This document shows, one piece after another, positions 10,843 through 22,379 of a DNA stretch of 64,000 nucleotides. The first letter of the stretch is position 1. Each line of letters opens with the position of its first letter. The DNA lies in the NCBI RefSeq assembly GCF_963678635.1, contig NC_087062.1:27306833-27370832 (forward strand), given 5' to 3'. The notes beneath the pieces were generated by a model. That model searched no databases. It saw nothing but the letters and a program-made list of their open reading frames with translations, and had not been told where the DNA came from. The position numbers were made by a program, and so were the translations under genes. Source of the DNA: Symsagittifera roscoffensis. Lineage: Eukaryota; Xenacoelomorpha; Acoela; Convolutidae.

Positions 10843-13800
10843 TTGATCAAGTATTTTTTCCTTGACGCTTGCAATCGAAAGCAAAGAGAAGAATCAAGAG
10901 ACAAGATGATGAGTGACACGAACGACCTTATGGATTTCAGGACGAGATATACCAGTGTCTGCTGGATTGCAACTTTTGACTGGAGGACACCGTCGCACTC
11001 TTGGAAGCATTGGGAAGAGAGGGCTGCGGGGACGAAATAGGCTCATGCGATGGCGGCGTGGAGAGATGTAAGGTCACATCCTGGCTCGGAAGCCAGGATT
11101 GGGTGAGCAAAGGTTCTACAGGCCAGGGGAGATGCATCTGCCAGTCCACCACAACACCTCTACGCAGCCTCTTTTTGGATCAAGAAGAGAGCCGGTCCCT
11201 TTGTAATCTGCGGATTCAACTTCTGCCGCTCCATCGTCGAAGAAGGTGGATAAGATTGATATTGAAATCCAGACGGCGGAGACCAGCGAAACCATCGAGA
11301 AGAGGGACACAGACCGGCAAGAGTTTTGCGCTAAGCTCAACGAGTATAAAGACAAGCGAAAGCACGCGACGAATAAAAGAAAGTATGACAAGCTGCTAAT
11401 CACTCCCAAGGAAAAGGAGATAAAAAATTTTAAAGGAAGTTTACAACGCGAGGGTGGGCTTGTTCTCACCAAATGACCTGGCCATGATGAATCCGGTTAC
11501 GACTTAGATCTGAAGAATGGGAAAATCTTAATAGTGGTTAGTTCGGACTTCGTATACGCGCCTCGCTCCTTGTTCTGGCCAGTATGATCTTCTTCACAGC
11601 ACCCAATCTAGACTATGAACAGTCAGTCGGAATGGCCATAAAGCATAATGAGCAGAAAGTAGTTAACATAGACCCCCAGATGGTTAGAATGGCTGGAGCG
11701 AACGATCATCGCCAAAGACGATGATAACTCAGTCGTCTTACTTTACTGACGGATCGTGGCCGGATACCGTGCGCGTAGGAGAGGCAATCATGACACTCCT
11801 GAACGCCATGTTGGAGCAGAGAAGTCGATACAGCGTTGCCTCACGAGACAGCTCGCTCAAGTTATCTCTGTATTGTCCCAGAGATATCTCACAGAAGGAC
11901 GATTTGTTTTAGTGATCTCAGGATCAAAACGAGAGATCGATTACAACCTGTAGTCCTTCATCCGGCCAGAGCTCCCTGCAGTATGGTCAGTTATATCTAA
12001 TGCGATTCAAGGAGTTAATGATCATAGCACGACACGGATCCTGTTGGACGAAAAATTGTGGTAGGAACTGTTCAACTTTGGCAAGTTATTGAAAATGAGA
12101 CCCGGAGTGAGAGACGACCACGAGCTGGTGCGAAAAATGGTAAACAACTTGTGGTTCAGACAAGTGAATCATGAAAGAAACGCACAAGCAAACAGAGTAA
12201 AACTTCAGAGCTATGGCTTTGAGAACAAAGCCTCATAATAATCCTTGGCACGATGTCCTTGGATCAATTCCAAGCGGAGTTGTTATCGACGATGGTCGAT
12301 TACGAGAAGTTTGAAGCGGTCCTCGCTGACTGAGTGTGGAATACACGCCCGCGTTCCATAATTTCTGCTACCCCAGATTCTCAAGACACTTGATAGCTTA
12401 TTTCATGAAGCACAACAGGAAATTGTCAATTAGCCTGGTGCTGGAGCTTTATATGGACACGCAGTCCTCTTCACTCATGAACTCATAGATCTCATCTTGG
12501 ACAATCTCTTCAGGATAATTGCGATGACATACGGCCGATTGAACGACCTGTTTGTGCTGCAACTACATGGATCAAAGGAGATGTTTAATGCGCATTTGGA
12601 GACCCCCCGCTATAGGAAGATGATGTACTGGAGGACTCTGCTCGTACAGTACCTACTACAGCGCTTGACTGGTGCGGATAAGCCCGTCTCCGATAGAAAA
12701 GAGCAGAAGAGATGCGGAGACATGCCTCTTTTAACGGACTTAGCCCTGGTGATGCCAATCGATCTGTTGGCTCTAATCTTCAGTTTAAGAGAGTTCGTGA
12801 CAGTCGTATAAGGATTGGTAATGACAGGTGCTCACGTGTTCCCAGATGGCAAAGTGAAGACTTAAAAAAAACTAACTCAGTGTTGCATGTGATTTTGAAA
12901 TCTGTGTTGAACTGGGTGGAGCAGCAAGCGCTGGGGAGACTAGCCAGCGACGATAGGTTATTCGCGAGGACAGCTGAGCCTGGTTGGATGCTATTGGACT
13001 TCAACAACCACTTCAAATGTCGAATGGGCGTTGAAACCTCAAAATCAAGAACTTGCGCCCAGTAACTAAAGGCACGAAAGACACTTCGAAAATTCCGGTG
13101 TGGCCGTGGGACGTGCTCATGTCAAAGAGCACCAAGAAACGTGGTTGCCCGGCCAAATGCTCTCAGTACCCATTGATCCGAAGAATCCTGCTGGGAGTCC
13201 TTTACCCTCCTATAGCCTCTCGGATCGGAGCAGGAGCCCAGGATGTGGAGGAAAGAATGCAAAAACGGTTGAAGAGATGGAACCACGGTTCATGAGTTGG
13301 AATTTTGTCGCCCTTTACGCCTTCAATTTTTTTTCTGATGAAAGGAGTCGGAAGAAGATCCAGGCAGCACCATCACGGAAACTCCAGTTCTCTGTAGGTT
13401 ATTGCAATGACGTGTATTCACGAGTCAACGATCAATCGAGATCAAAGTGGCCATGTCAGGAAAGAGTGATGGTATCAGAATTGAGTAAAGAACTGAGAAG
13501 AGGCATCTATGTGATTTAGAGGAAGTGGCGCTGCATGTTGAGGATTCAGGCGAGTTCCTCGTGACTGATGAAGTATTCTTCATATGGTGACATGACCGTA
13601 CCGGATCCGCCTCTTGAAGTTATTGACTTGCGCCAACGCCCCCTCTGGATCTGTACCGAAGCCAGATCATAACAAGAAGGATAAAGATGCAAACAAAGAA
13701 ATTCTCGGAAAAGACAATACCATGGACGGTAAAGCAGACAAAGTGAGTGAGATTGACCTAGATGCCCTAGAAAGAGATCTCCCACAAAGGAATCCACCGT

Positions 13801-14640
13801 CATCATTCATGTCTCCCACAAAAGAAACCCCCTCAAAGCTTTTCTCCAGTGGGTCCGAAGAATGAGAGCGATACAGGAAGAGCTCGAAAGGAGCCACGTG
13901 GACTCGAGTGGCCTTCATGGAAAGGACGTGGGATATAAATCATGGAAACGGCACCCAGTAAAACGGTGCGGCTGAATCAAACCATTGAAGCTGACGTCCT
14001 GACCGATTATACTACGCAAGATAGCGCCGAATTAAGTCCGATTTTGAAGAACCAACCCCTGAAAATAGCAAAGAACGGGCTGCGGTCTTATAAATTAATG
14101 GTGAGAAAGCTCAGGATCAAATTAAACAAAAAAGAGACGAAACCCAAGGTGACAAAGTGGCTGCGGTAGTAATTTAATTAGCAAAAACATCAGGTTTTGT
14201 CGAAAACGGACAAGAGGATGGTGCAGCTCCCAATGGAGGAGAAAAATAAGGAGAATCGGGTACCACCGATGATCTTGACTTGACTAATATGAACGGCTTT
14301 GAAATCAAGAAAGAACGAAAGAACCCTGGTGGAAACGAGACTCGAAGAGAAAGTCATCTGGTGGGTTGAATGACTATAATCACTGAAGGACGAAAACATT
14401 ACGAACTAAACTAGAGGGACCACTCAACGTGGTCGAGTATAGTCAGATCACACTATCCGACTCAGTACACATGGGTGACCCTGCTGGTGGCTATTTGGTG
14501 ACGGCTCCAAACCAAAGAAGCAAGGAATACGGCACGCACCGTGATGTCATCAGAAGCGACTGAGAAAAGCTGGGAGCAACTCATTAAGTTTTCCTGGAAG
14601 AATTCCCTCCAGAATTACTTTGATGACACCACGAACGCGC
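10843..14640 (+). pseudogene. Decayed gag-like retroelement coding region
   Basis: This 3.8-kb interval has clearly higher GC than its surroundings and many plus-strand frames of 60-140 codons that pass from one frame to another. One piece, 11246-11476, is a lysine/glutamate-rich, coiled-coil-like segment. Others at 12497-13065, 13614-13865 and 13942-14169 are polar and lysine-rich, like gag or linker regions. No protease DTG/DSG, reverse transcriptase YxDD or clean CCHC knuckle is readable. Its position after the primer-binding-like site and its composition suggest a gag or gag-pro region of the gypsy-like element. Numerous stops and frameshifts show it is dead. An envelope or accessory frame cannot be excluded. 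Confidence 0.4.
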
Positions 14641-15696
14641 TGCTAGTTTTTTGAAAGATTTTTGAAATCCGCTTTTTTTCGTTCACCCACTCGTTCATTC
14701 GCAGTTTTCAATATATAGTACAATATTGAACATCCTTTGTTATGTTGGATGAGGCGACTTTTCATAGGCAAAGATTGAGCAGCAAATACGTTTTCTTGTG
14801 CGCAATTTTGCTCAATACGAACACAGGCTCAATTCAATTTTGTTTTGAACAGTAAACTTTAATAGATTTTTTTCGGAGTTGTTTGTTTAAAACACATATG
14901 TATAAAACCACAAAAATAGCTGTTTTTGATACGTTATAAGCTAATTATTTCCCCTGCACTTTGGTACGATTAATCTTTCCATGTATATTTGTGGTAAATT
15001 TTCGACATTCATAGATCTTAGTAACGTTTTGGCCAGCTGCACTTTCCATATGCACAATTATCATGACACGAACCAGAGACATGAAATAAGTAGAGCAACG
15101 ATAGCAAAAAAACCTTGAAGAGCTTCAGGAGATATAAACAAACAAAAAAAAAGATCAAGTTGAGATTTTTCTTTAAAAATTTTAAAAGTTTTCCAACTTC
15201 TGGATTCAAAATTCAATTAAAATTTGATTTAAAATTTTAAGACTTCAAAAAATTTGAATTGAAAAAGATTTTTTTTTGTAGTGTTAATATAGTCAGATTT
15301 TTTCAGTCAAAAACTATTGGAAGCTTCTTTATAATCTCACGGAAAAGTTTTATAATTTTGTAGAATATGTTCAAAAAATTGCCCAAAAAATTCGCAGTTT
15401 GCTCAAAAATTGCTCAAAAAAATGTTCAAAAAATTCGTAGTTGATTTTTTGAATGAATGTAATATTGAAACGAGAAGATTGTTCAGCTAAAACTGAAAAA
15501 CTGTTTCCCTTGCACTAGGTTGTTCTTGTCGAATGCATGCTTAGTTTTTTATTGTTTTGAAATATTTTTGAAGTGCTATGTTTGAAAAATTAATAAATCT
15601 ATTGAAAAATTCAAAATAATTGTTTCGGCGTTTTTTTGATAATATATATCTATATAGCAACAATCTTGACTATTTTATTATGATGTAATATCAAAG
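14641..15696. repeat. Repeat-unit insertion flanked by 30-bp direct repeats
   Basis: This block interrupts the gypsy-like remains. The 30 bases at 14611-14640 reappear at 15697-15726 with three C-to-T differences, and the gag-like reading resumes beyond. The inserted DNA matches the 19.34-20.48 kb region over most of its length, including the GCAGTTTTCA/GTATAGTAC phrase near 14700, the TTGAGCAGCAAAT phrase near 14780 and the segment at 15480-15690. On the minus strand it encodes a hydrophobic segment followed by SGSCHDNCAYGKCSWPK (about 15018-15120). Confidence 0.6.
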
Positions 15697-16010
15697 AGAA
15701 TTACTTTGATGATACCATGAATGCGCCATCGACAGTGACAGTCTATCTGGCCAACCCATGTGCGAGGACGGACTTGAAAGTGGAATTGATGTGATGTCTA
15801 GTGGGAAAACAGGAGATAAAATACGAGGCCACGACAAATCCAAGTCAAAAGAACAGCAGTTGGAGCTAACGGAAACTCTGAAAGTGTTGATTGCCAGAGA
15901 CGACTCTGCAATAGCTTGGGCCAAGTGAAAAAACGCTAGTTGCTTGGTAAGAATTGTGGTGGATCATATCATCACTCCTGTGCTGGGAGAGTGCGTAAAA
16001 AATATTAGGC
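15697..16010 (+). pseudogene. Continuation of gag-like region after the insertion
   Basis: The sequence resumes with the duplicated NYFDDT-coding phrase and reads through a VTVYLANP-like segment. It then runs into a lysine/serine-rich stretch and a leucine-rich stretch in a shifted frame, ending near 15927. GC content is again higher than in the inserted block. Several stops are present. This is evidence that the 14.6-15.7 kb block was inserted into an older element. Confidence 0.4.
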
Positions 16011-16487
16011 AAGGATGAATAAAACGCGAGGAACTCATCTTGCTGTGCACACTTGCTTGAACTTTTCTAAGTTAAGCCGCTAAAAATTCACGATACAGAT
16101 ATGGTAAAGAGCTATGAGTGAGTCAAAAGCTACACTGTTTTTATATTAGCTTTCATTTTATTTTATAATTTCAATTTAAGGCTATGTAGCAATAACATGC
16201 AGCGCAAAAATTTTCGGCGAAAGAAATGGCTTCTTGTGTTTTGAAAGATTTTGGAAATCCGCCTTTTTTTTGTTCACCCACCTGTGAATTATCCGAAGTA
16301 GTATATTGATTCGCATTGGCTCATTATTATAAAAGATGGCAAATGGGTTAATTGTAAACTATGATATTTTTTGGTCTCCGTAGTTATTCTTATAAAGCTT
16401 TCGCTACACCATAAAATTGATGTTTATGTGAAATAGGAGAAAACAAAAAAAACTGTAAAACGTATTTGTTAAACCTAAAAAAGTTGC

Positions 16488-16553
16488 TGGTTCTGCGCCT
16501 GAGTGTCATCGCCGTGCTCTTGACGATAAACAAGGACAGGAGTTCAAATGAAA
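16488..16553 (+). other. tRNA-like relic (possible SINE head)
   Basis: The order of an A-box-like segment (GCGCCTGAGTGTCATCG), an anticodon-arm-like middle (GTGCTCTTGACGATAAAC) and a B-box-like GGAGTTCAAATGAAAC matches an internal RNA polymerase III promoter. The arms are too decayed for a functional tRNA, so a tRNA-derived SINE or pseudogene is likelier. Confidence 0.4.
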
Positions 16554-16740
16554 CAAAAAATTTCTTCACGCACGTTTTATACGTGCGCGGGAAAGAATTT
16601 TCTGCGGATTCTCAGTTTATCCAAAAATCAGTCCTTTTCAATTGAACATAGTATTAAAAAGGTAAGTATGCTAAATTTTTAAAACATCAGTTTTTTCTTT
16701 ATCGATTTTTTTTGGCCTTTTCTATACCATGAAAAAAATG

Positions 16741-16834
16741 GGCTCTTTTCCAGTACCCCCTTTCAAATTCCCCTTACGTGAAATATTTTGTGAAGTACAT
16801 TGCCGTAATGCCAAAAGAAGGCCGCGTAGTTTTT
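16741..16834 (+). mobile_element. Left part of an older MITE, interrupted by another copy
   Basis: GGCTCTTTTCCAGTACCCCC at 16741 resembles the end of the MITE copies at 16843 and 17560, but no matching right end is found. The younger copy at 16843-17060 inserted close by, probably into or next to this one. The eight bases before it are AAAAAATG. Confidence 0.5.
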
Positions 16835-16842
16835 AAAAACTG

Positions 16843-17060
16843 GGCTCTTTTCCGGTTTCCCACCCCCCTCGTAAAATTACAAAGTTAAGCTGTTCAAAAA
16901 TTGTTCACACGGCATTTTCCATGTAAAAAATGTTGTAAAAGTTTGTTCATTTGTTCACGCTGACAAGTTTTGATGCATTTTTTAACATAAAAGTAATTTT
17001 AAATGAACTTTCATTTAAAGAATTTCAGAATAAACCAAAGGAGGGAACTGGAAAAGAGCC
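16843..17060 (+). mobile_element. 218-bp MITE copy A (8-bp TSD)
   Basis: The element begins GGCTCTTTTCCGGTTTCCC and ends GGGAACTGGAAAAGAGCC, an imperfect terminal inverted repeat of about 18 bp. It is flanked by a perfect 8-bp target duplication, AAAAACTG, at 16835-16842 and 17061-17068. There is no coding capacity. An 8-bp duplication is typical of hAT-type (and some P-type) transposition. The superfamily is inferred only from that. Confidence 0.8.
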
Positions 17061-17127
17061 AAAAACTGTTAATATATGGTTCATAAATATAATAATTTCA
17101 GAAAAATCATCAAAACCCTAAAAAGAC

Positions 17128-17388
17128 ATGTCGCCTCTCACTGTCAGCCTGTCAATCATTATGTGCGTCGTAGCCTCCAATCGCGCATACGAGATGTCTT
17201 ACAAATGCGAGAACGACAGAGATTGCAGAGGTACAGACACCTACTGCAACATCGACCTGCAGCAGTGTCTGCGTGCAATCGCCTGCACGAGTGAGGCTGA
17301 CTGCAGAGAGGGCGAGTACTGCTCGTTGACGATGGGATACTGCCGGTTTGCGTCAAAGGAGTGCCTGGATAGCTACCCGCTTCTTTGA
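17128..17388 (+). CDS. Small secreted cysteine-rich protein (86 aa)
   Basis: The ATG at 17128 opens an 86-codon frame. Residues 1-20 form a signal peptide (hydrophobic SLSIIMCVVA core, likely cleavage after the Ala-20 region), so the product is probably secreted. The mature part has nine cysteines at 27, 33, 40, 47, 53, 59, 65, 72 and 79. The first eight form two tandem four-Cys repeats, C-x5-C-x5/6-C-x6-C, with the shared phrases x-DC and YC. The layout recalls Dickkopf-N or EB-type modules, but I cannot assign a family. The odd cysteine count hints at another exon or at dimerisation. A polypyrimidine-poor acceptor-like TTTCAG ends about 29 bases before the ATG, so a 5' non-coding exon is possible. 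MITE copies flank the gene at 16843-17060 and 17560-17773. Confidence 0.65.
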   Translation: MSPLTVSLSIIMCVVASNRAYEMSYKCENDRDCRGTDTYCNIDLQQCLRAIACTSEADCREGEYCSLTMGYCRFASKECLDSYPLL

Positions 17389-17559
17389 GAAACTAAGTTA
17401 ACAAAGAACAACATTTTTTGAAGTAGTTTACACTTGCTGAATCTGCCTATCATGTATAATTTTTTTACCCTAGTGTTCTCGGAATGCAAAAATTTCAAGA
17501 TATCTTGCAAAAAAATACACTATCTTGCTGGCTTTTTCAAGCCCCCACTTTCCGCAATT

Positions 17560-17773
17560 GGCTCTTTTCCGGTTTCCCCCCTTCAAAATACCGAGTTTTA
17601 TGTTTGATTTACGTGTTATTACGGCTAAATGCGTGATGTTATGCTGTAAAGTATGAAGAACAAATCTGTTCAGAATTGTCGATTTGTTCACCACGCAAAA
17701 TTTCATTGCATTATGAAAACGTTAAATAGACTTTTCAAAATTGAATTTGAAAGAGGGGAACTGGAAAAGAGCC
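17560..17773 (+). mobile_element. 214-bp MITE copy B (8-bp TSD)
   Basis: The ends are GGCTCTTTTCCGGTTTCCC and GGGGAACTGGAAAAGAGCC, with a perfect 8-bp target duplication CCGCAATT at 17552-17559 and 17774-17781. It has the same orientation as copy A and shares internal phrases such as TTTGTTCA with it. It lies 171 bp after the stop codon of the small secreted-protein gene, probably within its 3' untranslated or flanking DNA. Confidence 0.85.
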
Positions 17774-17781
17774 CCGCAATT

Positions 17782-18719
17782 GAATTATTCTGCCCGTTTG
17801 TTAACTCAAATAAAACAATAAACAGAATCGGATTAATTCAAGAAAATATTATTATCCGTATGAGAATCGGTTTGAGCAGCACGTTTTAGAAAACTGCACA
17901 TTGATAGAAATAGTAACTTAATTTTACAAAGATCCGACAAAAAGTGGGCTTGCTCAGTTTCAAGCCTGATTTTACAATTGAAATAAATTTCCTTTCAATT
18001 GTTCACTTCATTTTAATAGACAAAAATTTCATTGCAAACAGATTTGCAGCCGACCTAATTTTTATTTTCAAATATCCTAATCAGCATTAACTTATGTTTT
18101 TTCTACTCTTCAGAAAAACCTCAAGCCCGGTGGTGCTCAAACTGTCAGGCTACCGATTGCCAATCGCATGAGCGAACCACTAAACTGAGCGGCCTTGTAA
18201 TGAGCACTTGTATTTGCTTTCTACTAGCGTAAATATGCTTTCAATTTCTTGCTATATAGCATGAACAAGAGTTTCAGCTTAGAAAAATTGTTCTTACGTA
18301 GTCATAACCGGGTTGTCATGCATTTCCTTACTATGGAAAAATGCTTATGATTCAATTGCATACAACTCCATAGAGATAACATTGATGAAAATGAAATAAT
18401 AAGCGTTTTTCCATTTAATGGAATTGTATAAAAAATATTTTCCCATGGAATTCTATGACAACATTTTTTTTTCCTTGCATTTTATCTTTGCATTATACTT
18501 GTTTTTCGCCCTGAGCACAATTAGCAAATAAAATGTTTTAAAATATTTGAAAATTCCAAATCAGATAAAAGTGAATTTCACTCAACCTAAAATCGTGGCC
18601 TGTTTTGCGTTTGTATAATAAATGAAGTCGATACGCGCTATGAACGCGATGTTTAACTAACCTTGCGTCCATAGAGAATGTTGAAATGATAATCAAAATG
18701 TAACCGTTTTATATAAATA
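17782..18719. other. Intergenic, AT-rich
   Basis: No protein gene is seen. Possible polyadenylation hexamers AATAAA lie near 17808 and could serve the gene at 17128-17388. A tRNA-like relic lies at 18127-18194. The rest is AT-rich DNA with long T/A runs. Confidence 0.5.
18127..18194 (-). other. tRNA-like relic (possible SINE head)
   Basis: Read on the minus strand, GCTCAGTTTAGTGGTTCGCTC resembles a D-arm with A box, followed by a hairpin-like CGATTGGCAATCG and then AGTTTGAGCACC, close to a B box (GGTTCGANNCC). The acceptor ends do not pair convincingly, so this is a pseudogene or SINE-derived piece rather than a working tRNA. Confidence 0.4.
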
Positions 18720-20480
18720 AATCATATTTTTCAGAACAGGTTTTTATTGGAAATGAAACTCTTCAAGATTTAGTTCTTTATGTAGAGAACATAGTTGTTT
18801 AGTGAAATTTTTTTTACAATATTTAAAAAATTGGACAAAACAGAACTGCATCAAATAGCACAGCGATACCCTTTGCAACGCTGCATTCACCAAAGATGAA
18901 AATGAGTTGACCACAACATAAAACTTGAGGAAACCCAAGCCATCCATAGCTAAAACCTTGAAAAAAATTTTGAAAAAATTCTCCTTTATGTGAAAATTTA
19001 ATCACAATAGCCAGAGACAATAACTATCAAGAGCACCAAAGCAAAAAAAACCTTACCGGGCTTCGGGAGATCAATATAAGCATCAGAAAAAAGATCAAAG
19101 TCAAGTTTTATAAAAATTTTGCAAATTCAGAATTCAAAATTAGATAAAAATGTGATTAAACAGTTTATAATCTAATAAAAGTTTGAATTGACATAAAAAA
19201 AAAAAATTTCGAAAAAGTAGAGTGTAATTTTTCTCAGATAAAATCTATTCGAAGCTCAAAACCTCGCGGAAAAACAATTTCACATTTGTACAAAATAATT
19301 TTAAAATTTCAGTTTCTTGTTCTAGCTGATTTAGCTTTTTTTCACAAAATAAACAGTCATTAGCAGTTTTCAGTGTATAGTACAATAATGAACATTCCTT
19401 GTTATTTTGGATGAGGCGACTTTTCATAGGCGTAGATTGAGCAGCAAATAATGTTTCTTTTGCAAATGTTGCTCGTTACAAACACAGGCTCAATTCAATT
19501 TTTTTTTCAACAAGTAAACTCTACTAGATTTTTTTTGGAGTTGTTTGTTTATAACACATATGTATAAAACCACAAAATTAGCTAGTTTTTATACGTTATA
19601 AGCTAATTATTTCCCCTGCCTCTTGGTACGAGTAATCTTTCCATTTGTATTTGTGTTAAATTTTCGACATTCATAGATCTTAGTAAAATTTTGGCCAGCT
19701 GCACTTTCCATATGCACAAATATCATGACACGAACCAAAGACATGAACTAAATAGAGCAACCATAGCAAAAAAAACATTGAAGAGTTTCAGGAGATGAAA
19801 AAAAACATCAGAAAAAAAGATCAAATTGATATTTTCTTTAAAAATTTTAAAAGTTTAAAACTTCTGGATTCAAATTTCAATTAAAATTTGATTTAAAAAT
19901 TCATGACCTCAAAAAATTTGAACTGAAAAAGATTTTTTTCTTTTGTTACTATAGTCTGATTGTTTTCAGTCAAAATCTATTTGAAGCTTCGTTATAATCT
20001 CACGGAAAAATATTTATAGTTTTGTACAATATTACAATATGTTCAAAGAAGTGTTTTTTTTTGCGTTTGGCTATGGAGGTTTGAATTTGTTCTTTTCTAC
20101 AAATTGTCAAAATTACTGGATTCTGTTTCTCTGCATGAATATTTTTATTCCAGTTGAAAGAGTTTTCTCATAACTTAGATTCCGTTAGCAGTTTCCGATT
20201 TATTGTTCAGTAATGAATATCCATTTGATTTTTTGAATGAATGTAATATTGAAAAGAGAAGATTGTTCAGCTAAAACAGTTTCCCTTGGACAAGGTTGAT
20301 CTTGCCGAATGCATGATTATTTTTTTTTATTGTTTTAAAATGTTTTTGAAATGCTATTTTTGAATAATTAATAAATCTTTTGAAAAAAATCAAAATGTTT
20401 GTTTCGGCGTTTTTTTAAATAATATATATCTATATAACAACAATCTTGGCTATTTTAATATGATCTAAATATTTTGTTTC
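18720..20480. repeat. Repeat-unit cluster, copies 2 and 3
   Basis: Two adjoining copies of the unit also seen at 14.64-15.70, 21.1-22.1 and 22.38-23.25 kb. Shared landmarks on the plus strand are GCAACGCTGCATTCACC (18876), AGAGCACCAAAGCAAAAAAA (19032), GCAGTTTTCAGTGTATAGTAC (19361), TTGAGCAGCAAAT (19437) and a long block at 20268-20480 that matches 15480-15690. On the minus strand the 18.83-19.06 kb part reads as a hydrophobic segment ending VSGYCD, then, after stops and a frameshift, LCCGQLIFIFGECSVAKGIA. The 19.64-19.79 kb part matches the SCHD(N/I)CAYGKCSWPK peptide of the 15.0 kb copy. All readings are broken. Confidence 0.55.
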
Positions 20481-21109
20481 TCTCCTGCATTTTGGTACTG
20501 GTAACGTTTTTCTTGCACATTTACGGTAGGAAAGCTAATTTCATCTGAAGCGTTGAACAGTTTGCTTCTTTCCTTTATTCCATTATGCAAAGTGTTTAGT
20601 TTTAGCACACTTTTATGTAAACTATCAAAGCTTCGACAACCTTCTGAATATCTGCTTCAATGGTTATACACTTTTTAGCATCACTTTGTTTCAATCTGGA
20701 TGTAAAATACAGCAATTACTGTTAAAACCTAAAATTATACAAAGTGAGCATTCCAAGTAAATTCTATTCCTTACATAAAATTGAAATAATAACCGAAATT
20801 ATTATTTGCTTAAAGCTAAACTTTGAGAGCTTAAATAAGACATAAGTAAGCTGTTATCAGCCTGATTGCTCGCTATACTTGCTCAAATTAAGACGAAAAA
20901 TCAAAATTTCAACAGCTTTTTCTCAATACTGGAAAAATTATTTGGAATTTTAAGTTCTCAAACGTAGATTGAATTAAGATTTAAAAAGTTCTAATATGAT
21001 CGATCACTTAACTCTCTCTGAAAAAGAAAAAAATGGATATCAACACGTTTTCAAAATGGTGGGGAAAAAATAGCAAAATTTTAGCGAAAAAAGTCATAAA
21101 CTATTTTTA

Positions 21110-22110
21110 AAGTAAAAAGTTACACATTAAACAAAAGAGAGCTGCGCCAACCAGCACCGCGATAAATTTCGCAAAGTCGCATTCAGCAAAGATGAGAACA
21201 AGTTGACCTCAACATGAAACGTGAAAACAAACCAAGCCATCGATGATTGATGAAACTTGAAAAATCTTGCCCTGCTGTCCTTACATTGTGAAAACTTCAT
21301 CACAAGAATCAGGGACAGTAACTAAATAAAGCAACCATAGTAAGAAAAAAGAAACCTTACAAACTTTACATAAGCATTAAAAAGATCAAAGTGAATTTTT
21401 CAAAGTTCTTAAAATTTTCTGATTTCAAGTTTCAGAAATGATTAAGAGTTTAATTTAACAGTTTACGATTTTAAAGATGTTTGAATTGAAACATAAACAA
21501 TTTTTCTAGTGATAATATACTGAAAATGTTTTGAAATAAAATCTAATCGAAGCTTCTCTATAATTTCTCAGAAATTTTTTTGTTCTCTACACAATGTCGT
21601 AAAATCTAAATATGTTTTTTCATCTATGTGGATTATTTTGTACCAGCTGAATTAGCTTTTTTTTACATAATTAGATGGCATTAGCAGTTTTCTTTATATG
21701 GTAAAGTAATGAATATCCATTGTGATGATGAATGAGACGACTTTTATTGAAAGATTGAGCAGCAAACACTGTTTCATTTGCACTGTAAGGCTTGAGTCAA
21801 TTGCAAGCTCAGTTTAAATTTCTTGTTTCCAAACAATTCCGAGACGCTATATTTGAACAACTAGTAAAACTTCATGAATTGAATATTCAAATGTTTTTTT
21901 TTCTGAGATTTTAATTAAAAACACATATATAGCTTTGGGCTTTTAGTAATTACGTAACAATTTTAGCTTTTGTTATAAACGATTTTTTCTCGCGTACCTT
22001 GGTGCGGGTAACCTTTTAAAAATTTTTTGTTAAGATTTCGAATTTCATTTAGAATGTTGACTAGCTTGCTGTGGGAATTTGAATGCAAATCTGTTTTTCA
22101 TTCTGCTAAG
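21110..22110. repeat. Repeat-unit copy 4
   Basis: This copy carries the same landmarks: the minus-strand block at 21130-21360 and the TTAGCAGTTTTC/TTGAGCAGCAAA block at 21660-21790. The minus-strand frame reads a hydrophobic LLWLLYLVTVP segment followed by DSCDEVF, then, past stops, CGQLVLIF-x-ECDFAKFIAVL with x=A. A CCTTGGTGCGGGTAACC end of the 5.3-kb TIR family lies near 22003, just beyond the shared part. Confidence 0.5.
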
Positions 22111-22379
22111 CTAATTTTCATATGTGGCATGTTTTTTCAAAAGCTGTCAAGATTGTAAGCTGTTTAACCTTCCGAAAAGCTGCTGCAATTGCTATACGTT
22201 TCTTAGCATCATTTTGTTTCATTCGAATATCAATTTTGATGTAATTTTCAGCAAGTGCTTTTAATGAACCAAATTTTACAAAAATATCAAAAAAACACTT
22301 CATTTTTCAATTCTTTTTAAAAAGCAAAACCAACAAATTGAAGCTTTTAAGTCGCAAGTTAGACACAAAAACAAAATTA

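Noticed and set aside
11001-11472. Overlapping frames near 11.0-11.5 kb on both strands as host genes
   Set aside because: Composition and position fit a decayed retroelement, and no frame has splice-bounded structure or a recognised host domain.
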